Below, piece by piece: positions 27,362-36,032 of a stretch of 64,000 nucleotides of DNA. Below the pieces are notes generated by a model, which was not told where the DNA came from, ran no database searches, and was given only the letters and a program-made list of their open reading frames with translations. The position numbers and the translations under genes are program-made. Origin of the DNA: CBDCYH01 sp965224105 (GTDB taxonomy: Bacteria; Bacteroidota; Rhodothermia; Rhodothermales; JABDKH01). The stretch is taken from contig CBDCYH010000001.1 of the NCBI GenBank assembly GCA_965224105.1, positions 1,127,226 to 1,191,225 of the forward strand, read 5' to 3'. Position 1 is the stretch's first letter. Every line of letters begins with the position of its first letter.

Positions 27362-28666
27362 ATGACATTCCCTGTCGCCGCCGCGCGCGGTCTCCTGGGC
27401 CTGGTGGCCCTGATCGCAATTGCCTATTTGTTTTCTTCCGACCGCAAGAGCATCAAGTGGAGGCTGGTGGGCTACGGAGTCTTACTGCAAATAATCTTCG
27501 CCATTCTCGTCCTGAAATTTGGTCCCGGCAGAACGGTCTTCGCATTCCTCGGTGAGGGCTTTTCCAAGATTTTGACCTTCACCCAGAAAGGAAGTGATTT
27601 CATTTTCGGTCCGCTGGCGATAGGTCCAGGACAGGAAGGGTCGCTGGGCCCGATCTTCGCCACGCAGATTCTACCAACAATTGTATTCTTTGCCTCGCTG
27701 ATGGCAGTACTGTATCACTACCGTCTCATCCAGCCAGTCGTCAAAGGCATGGGATGGTTGATGGCCAAGACACTGGGGATTTCCGGTGCGGAAGCGTTGA
27801 GTGCTGCTGCCAACGTCTTTGTTGGTCAAACAGAAGCGCCACTTGTTGTCAAGCCTTACATCGAACGTCTCACCAAGAGCGAGATGATGACACTGATGTG
27901 TGGTGGAATGGCCACTGTTGCAGGCGGAGTACTCGCGGCCTATGTCGTCTTCCTGGGCGGCGCCGATCCTGCCACTCAGGCAAAGTTCGCGGGGCATTTG
28001 CTGAGTGCATCGATAATGTCCGCTCCGGCGGCAATCGTAATGGCCAAGATCCTGATTCCCGAAACCGACCAGCCGGAAACCCTCGGCCTGGTCCAGATGA
28101 ACGTTGAGAAGACGGAAATCAACGGTCTCGAAGCGGCTGCGGCTGGTGCGGGCGACGGGCTAAAGCTGGCGCTAAATGTCGGCGCGATGCTTCTCGCATT
28201 CCTGGCACTACTTGCCATGCTAAACTGGGTCCTCGAAGGGATCGGCAGGCCTCTGGGGTTGAACTCCCTTGTGGAAAGAGCATCCGACGGAGCCTTCCCT
28301 ACACTTTCTATTCAGTCTATCTTTGGATTTGTCTTCGCGCCCCTTGCCTGGCTAATGGGTATCGAAAGTGGAGACATCCTCCAGTTTGGTCGTCTCATGG
28401 GTGAGAAAATTGCCGTAAACGAATTTGTAGCCTTTACCTCCCTCGGCGACCTAAGAGGCGTAGTCTCTGAGCGAACAGTGATTATTGGCACCTACGCTCT
28501 CTGCGGATTTGCAAACTTCTCAAGCATCGCCATTCAGATTGGTGGTATCGGGGGAATCGCACCAAGCAGGCGATCCGATATCGCCGGACTTGGCATCAAA
28601 GCTGTTATCGGAGGAGCTTTGGCCTCCTGGATGACTGCTACGATTGCCGGAGTTCTGGCAACATAA
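27362..28666 (+). CDS. Concentrative nucleoside transporter (NupC/CNT family)
   Basis: This 434-residue polytopic inner-membrane protein has the CNT family's substrate-site motifs: GQTEAPLVVKPY in the first re-entrant region and CGFANFSSIAIQIGG in the second, with about eight or more transmembrane helices. It should take up nucleosides with Na+ or H+. It is monocistronic; upstream lies a TATATT box (near 27322) that may be its -10 element. Confidence 0.92.
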   Translation: MTFPVAAARGLLGLVALIAIAYLFSSDRKSIKWRLVGYGVLLQIIFAILVLKFGPGRTVFAFLGEGFSKILTFTQKGSDFIFGPLAIGPGQEGSLGPIFATQILPTIVFFASLMAVLYHYRLIQPVVKGMGWLMAKTLGISGAEALSAAANVFVGQTEAPLVVKPYIERLTKSEMMTLMCGGMATVAGGVLAAYVVFLGGADPATQAKFAGHLLSASIMSAPAAIVMAKILIPETDQPETLGLVQMNVEKTEINGLEAAAAGAGDGLKLALNVGAMLLAFLALLAMLNWVLEGIGRPLGLNSLVERASDGAFPTLSIQSIFGFVFAPLAWLMGIESGDILQFGRLMGEKIAVNEFVAFTSLGDLRGVVSERTVIIGTYALCGFANFSSIAIQIGGIGGIAPSRRSDIAGLGIKAVIGGALASWMTATIAGVLAT

Positions 28667-28692
28667 ACACGGCGTAAGGATTTGGCGAGCTG

Positions 28693-29412
28693 CTATTGCG
28701 CTGTTCGGATCGGGAAGTTGAGATTGTACCGCGCCCACGATGGAATCGCATCAGATTTTCCACCCCGCAAGATGTATGCTGGCTCCCATGACGAAGCCGT
28801 GGCCAAACGCATAGTGATGTCGTCAAGTACGGGATGCACGCTCTTCACAAGATGAAGGGTGGTAACGTTACCGGCTTCATCGATATACACCTGCACGGTA
28901 ACCTTCCCGCCGATGCCCTGATGCGCGAGACTGTCAGGATGTGGAATCTGCAGATCTTCGTTTTGCAACACGCGTGGCTCGTGGTAGTGGCGACGGATTG
29001 TTCGGAAGCCTGTTAGTTTGAGCTTTGCTAAATCCGCGTCGACGTCTCCGGTCATGTTATAATCGCGAATCACCGGCATCACATATGCTTCGAACAACGA
29101 ATCGACTATCACTGGATGATTGCGGAAAAGTTGAATGAGTTCATTCTTAAGCGCATACCGATACTGCTCAATGCGAACGGATCGCTGTCGGGCAACACTT
29201 GGTGATGATGCATAGACGATGTCCGAGTTACGTACCCCCATCGTTTGCAAAGTCGACAAGTCCCTTACTTTACCTGTAGTATCTGTTCCTGCAGACCACC
29301 AGATATTGTTGGCTGCTTGCCATCCTTCGGGTGGACCAAGCTCATACGGTCCCTGTTCACCACATCCGAAAGAAAAGAATAAAACAAAGAGAAGAGTAGA
29401 AAAACGTTTCAT
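28693..29412 (-). CDS. Lipoprotein with TonB-like C-terminal domain
   Basis: This 239-residue protein has a short signal and lipobox (FFSFGC, Cys at 17) and lacks the N-terminal transmembrane helix and Pro-rich spacer of normal TonB. The C-terminal 75 residues have the TonB_C fold: GKVTVQVYIDEAGNV, then HPVLDDITMRLATASSWEPA and YNLNFPI. It may be a periplasmic or outer-membrane partner rather than an energy transducer. The region from 20 to 160 has no recognised domain. It begins 33 bases after the NfeD stop on the same strand. Confidence 0.75.
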   Translation of the reverse strand: MKRFSTLLFVLFFSFGCGEQGPYELGPPEGWQAANNIWWSAGTDTTGKVRDLSTLQTMGVRNSDIVYASSPSVARQRSVRIEQYRYALKNELIQLFRNHPVIVDSLFEAYVMPVIRDYNMTGDVDADLAKLKLTGFRTIRRHYHEPRVLQNEDLQIPHPDSLAHQGIGGKVTVQVYIDEAGNVTTLHLVKSVHPVLDDITMRLATASSWEPAYILRGGKSDAIPSWARYNLNFPIRTAQ

Positions 29413-29445
29413 TGCCGTGGGAGTTTAGAAGGAATACCCGACGGG

Positions 29446-29922
29446 TTACTTTGCGTCGTCGAGTTTAACGAAGTATTTCTGGCTATCCATCGCAACGACG
29501 CGCACAGTACTTCCTTGTGCAATGAACTCGCCTTCAGTCGCAGCGGGTAGCTCATCTCCCATGACACGAATCGTTCCACTTGGTCGCATGGGGGTCAGGG
29601 CGATTCCTTCTCTGCCGAGGTACCTGGATCGTATTTCCTTCGCTTCAATGAGTTCCGGAGAGGTCCCTGCTCGTGCCATCTCATAGCGCTTCAAAGCACC
29701 GGATAACCTCAGATAAATAAACAGTCCGAACCCGGCAAGGATGGCGGTGGCGGTGCAGACCAACCCCGCAATTGGTCTGTTCGCGAAGGCAATAATGATC
29801 CCTACCAGTACCGACAGCACACCGAGCATCCCAATCGCATTGTGCCGCGTGATGAGGTGGATTTCAGCGGCGACTAGTGCAAGTCCTACGGCCAATAGTA
29901 TGAATGATATGGATGTGACCAT
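29446..29922 (-). CDS. NfeD-family membrane protein
   Basis: This protein is about 158 residues from the ATG at 29922; an upstream TTG at 29937 is less likely. It has several N-terminal membrane helices (about 5-80) and a C-terminal OB-fold domain with the NfeD pattern YLGREGIALTPMRPSGTIRV, then FIAQGSTVRVV. NfeD proteins assist membrane proteases or stomatin partners in membrane quality control. No stomatin gene adjoins, so the partner is elsewhere. Confidence 0.85.
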   Translation of the reverse strand: MVTSISFILLAVGLALVAAEIHLITRHNAIGMLGVLSVLVGIIIAFANRPIAGLVCTATAILAGFGLFIYLRLSGALKRYEMARAGTSPELIEAKEIRSRYLGREGIALTPMRPSGTIRVMGDELPAATEGEFIAQGSTVRVVAMDSQKYFVKLDDAK

Positions 29923-30058
29923 GCCACAATATAGCAAGTATTTCAGGCTCTACGTTCAGGTAGCCAAAAGTTTCGACCTACCTCGAGGTCCGGCGCGAAC
30001 ACGGACCTTTGAATTCTATCTGGCCGATTCGCATATTTGCAGGAGATACCGCTGAAGG

Positions 30059-30592
30059 ATGTTTTTGATATCGAAACGAATCTTCTTTTGTGCTGTGGTC
30101 ATCCTGACCCAGGCACCTCTTTTCGCACAATCAGAGCCGGACAACTATAAAGCATTGCAACAGCTGCAGGAGCATCTATCCAAATCTACCACGGAAACCA
30201 AGTCCGCGATCGGAGGCGGCTCCTTTGTTCGTTTGAATGTAGGTGTGGTTGCAATTCTGGGTCTTCACACAGGACTGGAAGTGTGGGTGGGCGGCATTGC
30301 AATTAGCGGGCGGGCGGTAGCTGCGTTTGTGCCGGAGTTCTCCGAGGTCAATGCGTTTGTTCACATCGGATCCCCATTGGGGAACGTCTATGGCGGTGTC
30401 GGACACCGAAACGTGCCGGGCCGAAAAGGAAGGATCTGGGCTGTCGGGCTTGAGATTGATACGTCAAATCCTGACGATACTCTCGGATATGGAGTCTTTA
30501 TCGACTACCACTCACCACTCAACGACGAAAGTGGTGCATCGCGAGGATTCGTAATCGGCGGACAAATATCTGTTGCCTTTGGAGGAGGCTAA
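30059..30592 (+). CDS. Secreted Gly-rich beta protein, unknown
   Basis: The 177-residue product has a signal peptide (ILTQAPLFAQ, cleavage near residue 23). After a short helix (about 30-50) the mature protein is Gly-rich with alternating hydrophobic beta strands, such as LNVGVVAILGLHTGLEVWVGG and GQISVAFGGG at the end. This pattern recalls an outer-membrane or lectin-like beta structure. I do not recognise a family. It stands alone and its 3' end faces the L,D-transpeptidase gene 8 bases away. Confidence 0.6.
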   Translation: MFLISKRIFFCAVVILTQAPLFAQSEPDNYKALQQLQEHLSKSTTETKSAIGGGSFVRLNVGVVAILGLHTGLEVWVGGIAISGRAVAAFVPEFSEVNAFVHIGSPLGNVYGGVGHRNVPGRKGRIWAVGLEIDTSNPDDTLGYGVFIDYHSPLNDESGASRGFVIGGQISVAFGGG

Positions 30593-30599
30593 CCGGCGA

Positions 30600-31406
30600 T
30601 CACCGCTTGATCCTCACGGGAGTACCAACACGTACAATATGCCACAGCCGGTCCATGTTATCATCAGTTAGCGCGACGCAACCCTGAGTCCAGCTTGTGC
30701 GCGTTCCCGTGCCGTTACCGTGAATCTCAATCCAGCCCCCCAGATCAGTCGTCATCGGTGGAATTGAAAAACTCCGGGCCGCGCGCTGGATCGCCGCTAA
30801 CTGAGCAGTGGAAATAAGCCCGCGGTCAAATCCGTCCTGCGCATCGCTCTCGTTAGGATAATTTAACACGAACGCTTTGTAAAACTGGCTGCGCGGATTC
30901 TTGGACACGACAAAATAGTCCCCCTCCGGTGTTCGGTAATGGTCTGGTCGAACAACATCTCCACGCATCTGCTTGTCAGAAAAGAAATTGTAGGCAAGGT
31001 CTGCGGCAAGAGAAAACTGGAGGTCGTTCCCGCTGTAGACAAAAACAGTTTTGTCTGTTTTCGAAATAAGAATCCAAACATTCGAAAGCGCCGAACTCAG
31101 AACGAATCCCTCCACTCCTGACTCTGTTCTTACCCGCGACCACTTGCCCAAGCCCTGCAATAAAAACACAGGCTCCTGAAATTCGAGCGACGCTACCGAT
31201 TCGTCGGAGTCAACGGAAGAAAACACACGCGCATGTTTCTTGACCGAGTAGAACATGGGCAAATCTGGCTCCTGACTTACCAATCCGGAAAAAATCTTCG
31301 CCGTAGAATCAGCGGCAGATGCGGCGGTGGGAGAATCCGACTGGGCGATCGCGACCTGATGCACAAGTAGCAACGCGAAGCATCCCAGAAATCGAGATAA
31401 GAACAT
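30600..31406 (-). CDS. YkuD-type L,D-transpeptidase with SH3-like domain
   Basis: This 268-residue secreted protein has a signal peptide ending VAIAQ, then an SH3-like segment (about 55-100), then the YkuD catalytic domain. The active site is visible as IEIHGNGTG (His) and WTQGCVALTDDNM (catalytic Cys). The usual SHGCIR is varied here to TQGCVAL, as in the YafK-like branch. It would form 3-3 peptidoglycan cross-links or attach proteins to the wall. I chose the ATG at 31406 over a TTG one codon upstream. It is co-oriented with fabI (15-base gap). Confidence 0.88.
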   Translation of the reverse strand: MFLSRFLGCFALLLVHQVAIAQSDSPTAASAADSTAKIFSGLVSQEPDLPMFYSVKKHARVFSSVDSDESVASLEFQEPVFLLQGLGKWSRVRTESGVEGFVLSSALSNVWILISKTDKTVFVYSGNDLQFSLAADLAYNFFSDKQMRGDVVRPDHYRTPEGDYFVVSKNPRSQFYKAFVLNYPNESDAQDGFDRGLISTAQLAAIQRAARSFSIPPMTTDLGGWIEIHGNGTGTRTSWTQGCVALTDDNMDRLWHIVRVGTPVRIKR

Positions 31407-31420
31407 CAAACAACCACTGG

Positions 31421-32245
31421 TTAACTGCCTTCAACAATATCCTGCAAGTGAGCAATAAACTGGTCTGACACACCCATGGCACTGAACCCTCCGTCGTGGT
31501 ATAAGGTCTGCATGGTAACCATTCGCGTGTAGTCGCTTAGGAGTGAGATTGTATAGTCAGCACAGCTCTGGGCGTCAGCGTTTCCGAGTGGAGACATCAT
31601 CTCACCAAAATCGAACATCGCGTCGAATCCTTTAATGCCCGAGCCTGCGGTTGTTCTTGTGGGACTCTGCGATATTGCATTGATGCGCACACCTTTTCTT
31701 CCGAGTCTATAACCGAAAGAACGCACGATACTCTCGAGCAGCGCCTTTGCGTCGCCCATCTCGGAATACTTGGAAAAAATCCGTTGCGCCCCTATGTAGG
31801 AGAGCGCAACAACCGACCCGCCTGGATTAAGGATATCAGCCCGTAATGCTGCCTGGACTATGCGGTGCAAGCTAATAGCAGAAATATCCAAAGTCTTCTT
31901 GTACCACTCGTAGTTTAACTCCTCATACTCAACGTTTTTCCGAACGTTGATCCCCATCCCGATCGAGTGAATGATGAAGTCAATTTTCCCGTACGCGCTA
32001 CTGACTTCGGCGTAGAGATTGTCAAGTTGGTCTGCGTCGGTTGCGTCACACCAAATAATTTCTGAACCGGTTTTCTCGCCCAGGTCCTGCAGCGTTCCAA
32101 GCCTCTTGGCGACGGGCGCATTAGATAGAAAAAACTCGCCGCTTTCGCGATGGACCGCCTCGGCAATTTGCCAGGCAATACTCGAATCGTTTAGTGCGCC
32201 AAAAATGACGCCCTTTTTCCCTTTCAGAATATCGTGGCCTTCCAT
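31421..32245 (-). CDS. fabI: Enoyl-[acyl-carrier-protein] reductase FabI
   Basis: This 274-residue NADH-dependent reductase belongs to the divergent SDR group and catalyses the last step of fatty-acid elongation. Evidence is the GKKGVIFGALNDSSIAWQIA nucleotide motif, the substrate-helix region SYIGAQRIFSKYSEMGDAKALLE with the Tyr-x6-Lys pair, and the GIKGFDAM segment near the active-site flap. Length is typical. A TATATTTG box lies 30-37 bases upstream. The L,D-transpeptidase follows at 15 bases. Confidence 0.93.
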   Translation of the reverse strand: MEGHDILKGKKGVIFGALNDSSIAWQIAEAVHRESGEFFLSNAPVAKRLGTLQDLGEKTGSEIIWCDATDADQLDNLYAEVSSAYGKIDFIIHSIGMGINVRKNVEYEELNYEWYKKTLDISAISLHRIVQAALRADILNPGGSVVALSYIGAQRIFSKYSEMGDAKALLESIVRSFGYRLGRKGVRINAISQSPTRTTAGSGIKGFDAMFDFGEMMSPLGNADAQSCADYTISLLSDYTRMVTMQTLYHDGGFSAMGVSDQFIAHLQDIVEGS

Positions 32246-32274
32246 GTGTGCTTTCTTTTCCTTTCTGGTGAGCC

Positions 32275-32282
32275 CAAATATA
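32275..32282 (-). promoter_or_regulatory. Bacteroidota-type -7 box for fabI
   Basis: TATATTTG reads on the minus strand, a perfect match to TAnnTTTG, 30 bases before the fabI start. No good -33 element is seen. The same octamer precedes rpsF. Confidence 0.55.
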
Positions 32283-32324
32283 GGCTGTTTTTTCGTTCCT
32301 ATTTGTGTACAAGAATTCCTCCTT

Positions 32325-33026
32325 TTGACCGAGATTTCTCCATACAGGCGACTCCAGAAAAACGTCGCGCTTACCCCTCTGTCGACCGACCTATTTCAAT
32401 ACGAAATAGACCGGGTTGAACAGATAGCCAGGATTTCTATCGACAGGCTCTATTGGCTTAGGTCATCGATGGTAGCGCTCATTATGGTTTTCCTTCAAGT
32501 GGAGCTCTTCGTACTTGGGGCTGTGAGTTTTTGGGTGTTCCCCCTCCTTGGAGCCTATCTGGTTGTCCAACTTCTCATTCGCGTACACGCGCACCGCGAT
32601 GTTAGCAAAGCACATTGGCTGTTTCTCGCCAGCGATGCTGCTCTCCTTATTGGATTGCGATTCTTCGAGGAACTGTACATCTTCGGCAATCCAGACATCA
32701 CCGCGACGGCAATCGCTTTATTTTTGGTCGTGATTTATTCGCAGCGCTGTAGTCAACTTTTCTCAAAAATCTCCGGCATTGTGTTCGTCGCAATTGTAAT
32801 CGGCGCTGTTAGCCAGGGCAACTATTCTTCAGGCATCCAAGGGGTCAGCCTCGTAGCCACGATAACCGGTGTGGCGTACGTCACGACGTGGTTCGTTTCT
32901 GAATCGCAAAAGAGACGGGTCGCGCGAAGCCTCCGGCTGCTGGATTCGGCTCAGCTAGCGCTCGCTGTCCACATGAATGCAAGTCAAACGAGCACGTTTG
33001 AGACGCAGGCCACCAGCTCGTCGTGA
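32325..33026 (+). CDS. Orphan polytopic membrane protein, function unknown
   Basis: A hydrophobic product of 233 residues from a TTG at 32325, or 185 from an ATG at 32469. The stretch between the two starts (TDLFQYEIDRVEQIARIS...) looks coding, so I prefer the TTG. Five or six helices follow (around MVALIMVFLQVELFVLG, LGAYLVVQLLI, LFLASDAALLIGL, IALFLVVIYS, GIVFVAIVIGAVS and VSLVATITGVAYV). The layout resembles the membrane domain of sensor kinases or cyclases, but no cytoplasmic effector follows: the gene ends after a short tail. It overlaps the convergent inositol monophosphatase gene by 43 bases. It may be a truncated sensor. Confidence 0.55.
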   Translation: MTEISPYRRLQKNVALTPLSTDLFQYEIDRVEQIARISIDRLYWLRSSMVALIMVFLQVELFVLGAVSFWVFPLLGAYLVVQLLIRVHAHRDVSKAHWLFLASDAALLIGLRFFEELYIFGNPDITATAIALFLVVIYSQRCSQLFSKISGIVFVAIVIGAVSQGNYSSGIQGVSLVATITGVAYVTTWFVSESQKRRVARSLRLLDSAQLALAVHMNASQTSTFETQATSSS

Positions 33027-33781
33027 ATCATGCCATTCGAAGCAACCATCTGTCCACTAAAGATTGCATCCTTGCCTCCATTGTAATCAGTGCATCTTCC
33101 GCCCGCTTCTTCGACCAGTAAGACGCCCGCTGCAACATCCCACGGAGCCAATCCAGATTCGAAAAATCCGTCAAACCTTCCCGCGGCCAAATAGGCAAGA
33201 TCAACCGACGAAGAACCCGGTCTCCGGATCCCTCGGCTAGCACGCATCAACTTGTCTAATGCCTGCAGATATCCTTCCATGTGTTCGAACTCGCGATACG
33301 GGAATCCGGTAGTTAGCAAACAATCGTTGACGTCATTTCGGCTACTAACATTGATCCGCACGCCATTATGAAATGCTCCACCACCTTTGACGGCGGTAAA
33401 CAAACTAAGAGTTGTGATTTCAAGAACGACGCCAACCACAATCGCATCGCCCTTCTGCAGCCCGATGCTAACTGCAAACGGCGGTAGGCCGTGAATGAAG
33501 TTTGTCGTACCATCCAGGGGATCGATAATCCACCTAAATGACTCGGTGTTGGCCGACCAGGAATCGGTAGCCTGCTCCTCCGCAAGAATCTCGTATGTTG
33601 GAAAGAATCGATTGAGAATAGAGATAATTCTTTCCTGCGCTCCAATGTCCACGTGCGTGACGAAATCGTGCACAGCTTTACTCTGAACATCTGTGGACTT
33701 CACGCTGTCCATATTTTGTCGAATAAAGCAGGCTGCACTCCTTGCCGCCGCAACAGCACCGTGTAACTCATCGTAAAACAT
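32984..33781 (-). CDS. suhB: Inositol monophosphatase family protein
   Basis: This 265-residue Mg2+-dependent phosphatase has the family's metal-site elements: EILAEEQ (Glu), WIIDPLDGTTNFIHGLPPFA (the Asp/Asp motif) and a late WDVAAGVLLVEEAGG (Asp). It would hydrolyse inositol-1-phosphate or related sugar phosphates; bacterial SuhB also helps rRNA transcription. Which role applies is not visible. The 3' end overlaps the membrane protein gene. Confidence 0.9.
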   Translation of the reverse strand: MFYDELHGAVAAARSAACFIRQNMDSVKSTDVQSKAVHDFVTHVDIGAQERIISILNRFFPTYEILAEEQATDSWSANTESFRWIIDPLDGTTNFIHGLPPFAVSIGLQKGDAIVVGVVLEITTLSLFTAVKGGGAFHNGVRINVSSRNDVNDCLLTTGFPYREFEHMEGYLQALDKLMRASRGIRRPGSSSVDLAYLAAGRFDGFFESGLAPWDVAAGVLLVEEAGGRCTDYNGGKDAIFSGQMVASNGMIHDELVACVSNVLV

Positions 33782-33844
33782 AATCTGTACCTTTTGTCAC
33801 ACCGTGTTCAACTTGCTACTTTCAAGTATACAACCGCACCAGCG

Positions 33845-34468
33845 ATGAAACGAATCAATTATTCTGCTCTACTCTGCGTGGCTATTTTGTGTACTTCATG
33901 CAGACCTGCTGTTCATGCAACTGAACCAAGACTAACTCCAAATCTTCCTACAGTAGAGCAGGAGCTCGCTCTAATTGAAAGTCTCCTTGTGCCTGACGGG
34001 GATTGGATTCGCATTGTGCAGGAGGAAAGAGATGGTGAATGGATGCTCGTGGATTCCGTCTCCATAACTACTGACGAAGTCTTGGCGCTCGTGGATCTTC
34101 ACAGCACGTCGACACCTGCACCAAGGACTGCCGACGGGTATTCCTACACTAGAAGCACTAGTCAGAACGAGGAGACGCATATTGTAATCACTTTGGCGAA
34201 CGGCGCCAAACCGCATAATGGCGTTACGAGTATTGATTACCGAGTTGCCGACGATCCATCATCGCTTCTCGAGCTGCAGGTGACGCGGGATAGACGAGCA
34301 CTCCTCTTTCGAGAGAGTAGTGCATGGACCGTCGCAGCAAACGATCGAGGCGAAGTGGATGAAATGTTATTCGAAGCAGAAATCAAGTGGCCGTTCAAAC
34401 CGGTCAGGAAGATCCGGAGCCACATCCGCAGTCAAACTGGACCAGTCGTCCTTACCACAAAGGGATGA
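33845..34468 (+). CDS. Hypothetical lipoprotein
   Basis: From the ATG at 33845 the product has 207 residues with a lipobox (ILCTSC). The mature protein is of mixed alpha/beta composition (ERDGEWMLVDSVSITTDEVL near residue 60), with no motif I know. An earlier GTG at 33794 would delay the signal. It is divergent from suhB and overlaps the serine hydrolase 3' end by 17 bases. Confidence 0.65.
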   Translation: MKRINYSALLCVAILCTSCRPAVHATEPRLTPNLPTVEQELALIESLLVPDGDWIRIVQEERDGEWMLVDSVSITTDEVLALVDLHSTSTPAPRTADGYSYTRSTSQNEETHIVITLANGAKPHNGVTSIDYRVADDPSSLLELQVTRDRRALLFRESSAWTVAANDRGEVDEMLFEAEIKWPFKPVRKIRSHIRSQTGPVVLTTKG

Positions 34469-35891
34469 TGTTGTCTTCAACTATTGGAAATACCTGGTTC
34501 ATGACAGCCGATCCGAAGTTTCCGCCCGTAAATACGACCACCAGGTCAAGATCCTGTACAACTATCACGAATTGGCCACCATTTCCACCGGCGTAGCAGA
34601 TCGGGTGTATGCCCCCGCTGGATCGGAGCCTTTTCTGCCACCACTGATACCCATATCCGTCGGTCGGCGAAACCGCGAATTTTGACGTGCAGCTCTTGGT
34701 GACCCACTCTTCCGAAATGATTCTCTGATCCTTCCACATTCCACCCGATACGAACACTTGTCCAAGCTTGGCCATGTTGCGTGGAAGCATGGTCGCATGC
34801 AGCGGGTATCCGATCCCTGGTGTCATTCTGCTCTCGACCAGATTCGAATAATTGTTCCGAACAAAACTTTGCATCGAAAAGCCGTACGCATTGATCACAA
34901 TCTGATTCAATTGGATAGATGCTCCCGTGTTGTAGACAAAAGTGTTACCCGGTTGCGACGCCATCGGTCGGCCCCAGACGTAAGATGCCCAGCTGGATGC
35001 TGGCAAACGATACATTTGGCTAAGCGTGTTGTTTGTCCCGCCTGACGCTGCACCAGATTCATCCCAACTCAGACCGGACGACATAGTTAAGACATTTTCG
35101 AGACTGATTTCTGCCTTGTTGCCGACCCACTTATCAGAATGCTCAGGCAGGAGAGAAGGAAGTTTTTCGTCGACACCGCTGATGAGCCCCTTGTCGATCG
35201 CAATCCCGATCATTGCCGATCGAAACGATTTGCTTGCCGACTGCACCTCGTGCTGCGTGTTGCGGTCAAACTCGATAAACCTGCCTTGCGAATCGTGTCC
35301 GGGAAAGTAGTCTTCAAAAACAAGGTTGCCTTCCTTAACAATCAGCATACTGTGGATTTCCGGAAACTGTCCTCTTCTAATGGCCTCAACAGCATTAAAA
35401 AGAATGGCAGCACGCGCACCGCTGGTATCGAGCTCAGCAGTTTCCCAACCATCATCAATCGTTTCCGGTCTCGTGTAGAGGTACCGGGCTTCTGCATTAA
35501 TGACAATATTGTTTTGCGGATCCTCGCTGATCCTAACGCGAAGCGAATGACTGACCTCCTTACCGAGTGTCCATTCTATTTCTGCAAGCCCAGCTTCGTC
35601 AGTCGCCAAGTCGGTGACCGATATTTCCCCATCGCCAGTAACAATCGATGCTTCCAGGTCCACCGCCGGCCGCACCGTCCCATCTTGATCGGTAACCTTG
35701 ACCACAACCGGACGCGGAAGGGGCAGTGTCTGGAAACCACTTTGATTGTCCCCTGCAGCAACGGACAATACGAGCGTTTCGTCGTTTTTATCCGGACCTT
35801 CAACCGGAGTGTTACACGCGGAGACCAGCCAAATAGCTATCATAGCTCCCGTTATTTGTCGCACGATTTTGTTGCGAGGCAAGAAATCCAT
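34452..35891 (-). CDS. Serine hydrolase (class C beta-lactamase fold) with N-terminal Ig-like domain, lipoprotein
   Basis: This 479-residue protein has a lipobox (LVSAC, Cys at 26). Residues about 40-140 form a Big_1-like Ig domain (PVVVKVTDQDG ... ATDEAGLAEIEWTLG), followed by the penicillin-binding/esterase domain. The catalytic SxxK is S218-A-S-K221. The Tyr motif reads FVYNTG rather than YSN. The third box is GGNGGQFVIVV rather than KTG. These changes fit an esterase or peptidase more than a true beta-lactamase. It is exported to the periplasm or cell surface. The gene forms its own unit on the minus strand. Confidence 0.87.
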   Translation of the reverse strand: MDFLPRNKIVRQITGAMIAIWLVSACNTPVEGPDKNDETLVLSVAAGDNQSGFQTLPLPRPVVVKVTDQDGTVRPAVDLEASIVTGDGEISVTDLATDEAGLAEIEWTLGKEVSHSLRVRISEDPQNNIVINAEARYLYTRPETIDDGWETAELDTSGARAAILFNAVEAIRRGQFPEIHSMLIVKEGNLVFEDYFPGHDSQGRFIEFDRNTQHEVQSASKSFRSAMIGIAIDKGLISGVDEKLPSLLPEHSDKWVGNKAEISLENVLTMSSGLSWDESGAASGGTNNTLSQMYRLPASSWASYVWGRPMASQPGNTFVYNTGASIQLNQIVINAYGFSMQSFVRNNYSNLVESRMTPGIGYPLHATMLPRNMAKLGQVFVSGGMWKDQRIISEEWVTKSCTSKFAVSPTDGYGYQWWQKRLRSSGGIHPICYAGGNGGQFVIVVQDLDLVVVFTGGNFGSAVMNQVFPIVEDNIIPLW

Positions 35892-36000
35892 TTCTCAACC
35901 CATTAGCATAGATATTCTATGGGAGAATATAATCGATCTTGGCTAGCCAGCAAGGCAGAAAGACTGCCCTATTAGTTGGTGCGGTCACGCGAGCTTCTGT

Positions 36001-36022
36001 TCGAACGGCCGGACCCGTTCGA
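36001..36022 (-). terminator. Hairpin after the TPR gene (terminator without T-tract)
   Basis: TCGAACGG (36001-36008) and CCGTTCGA (36015-36022) form a perfect 8-bp stem with a 6-base loop, just past the TPR stop on the minus strand. No T-tract, so termination strength is doubtful. Confidence 0.45.
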
Positions 36023-36032
36023 GCCTTTAGGA

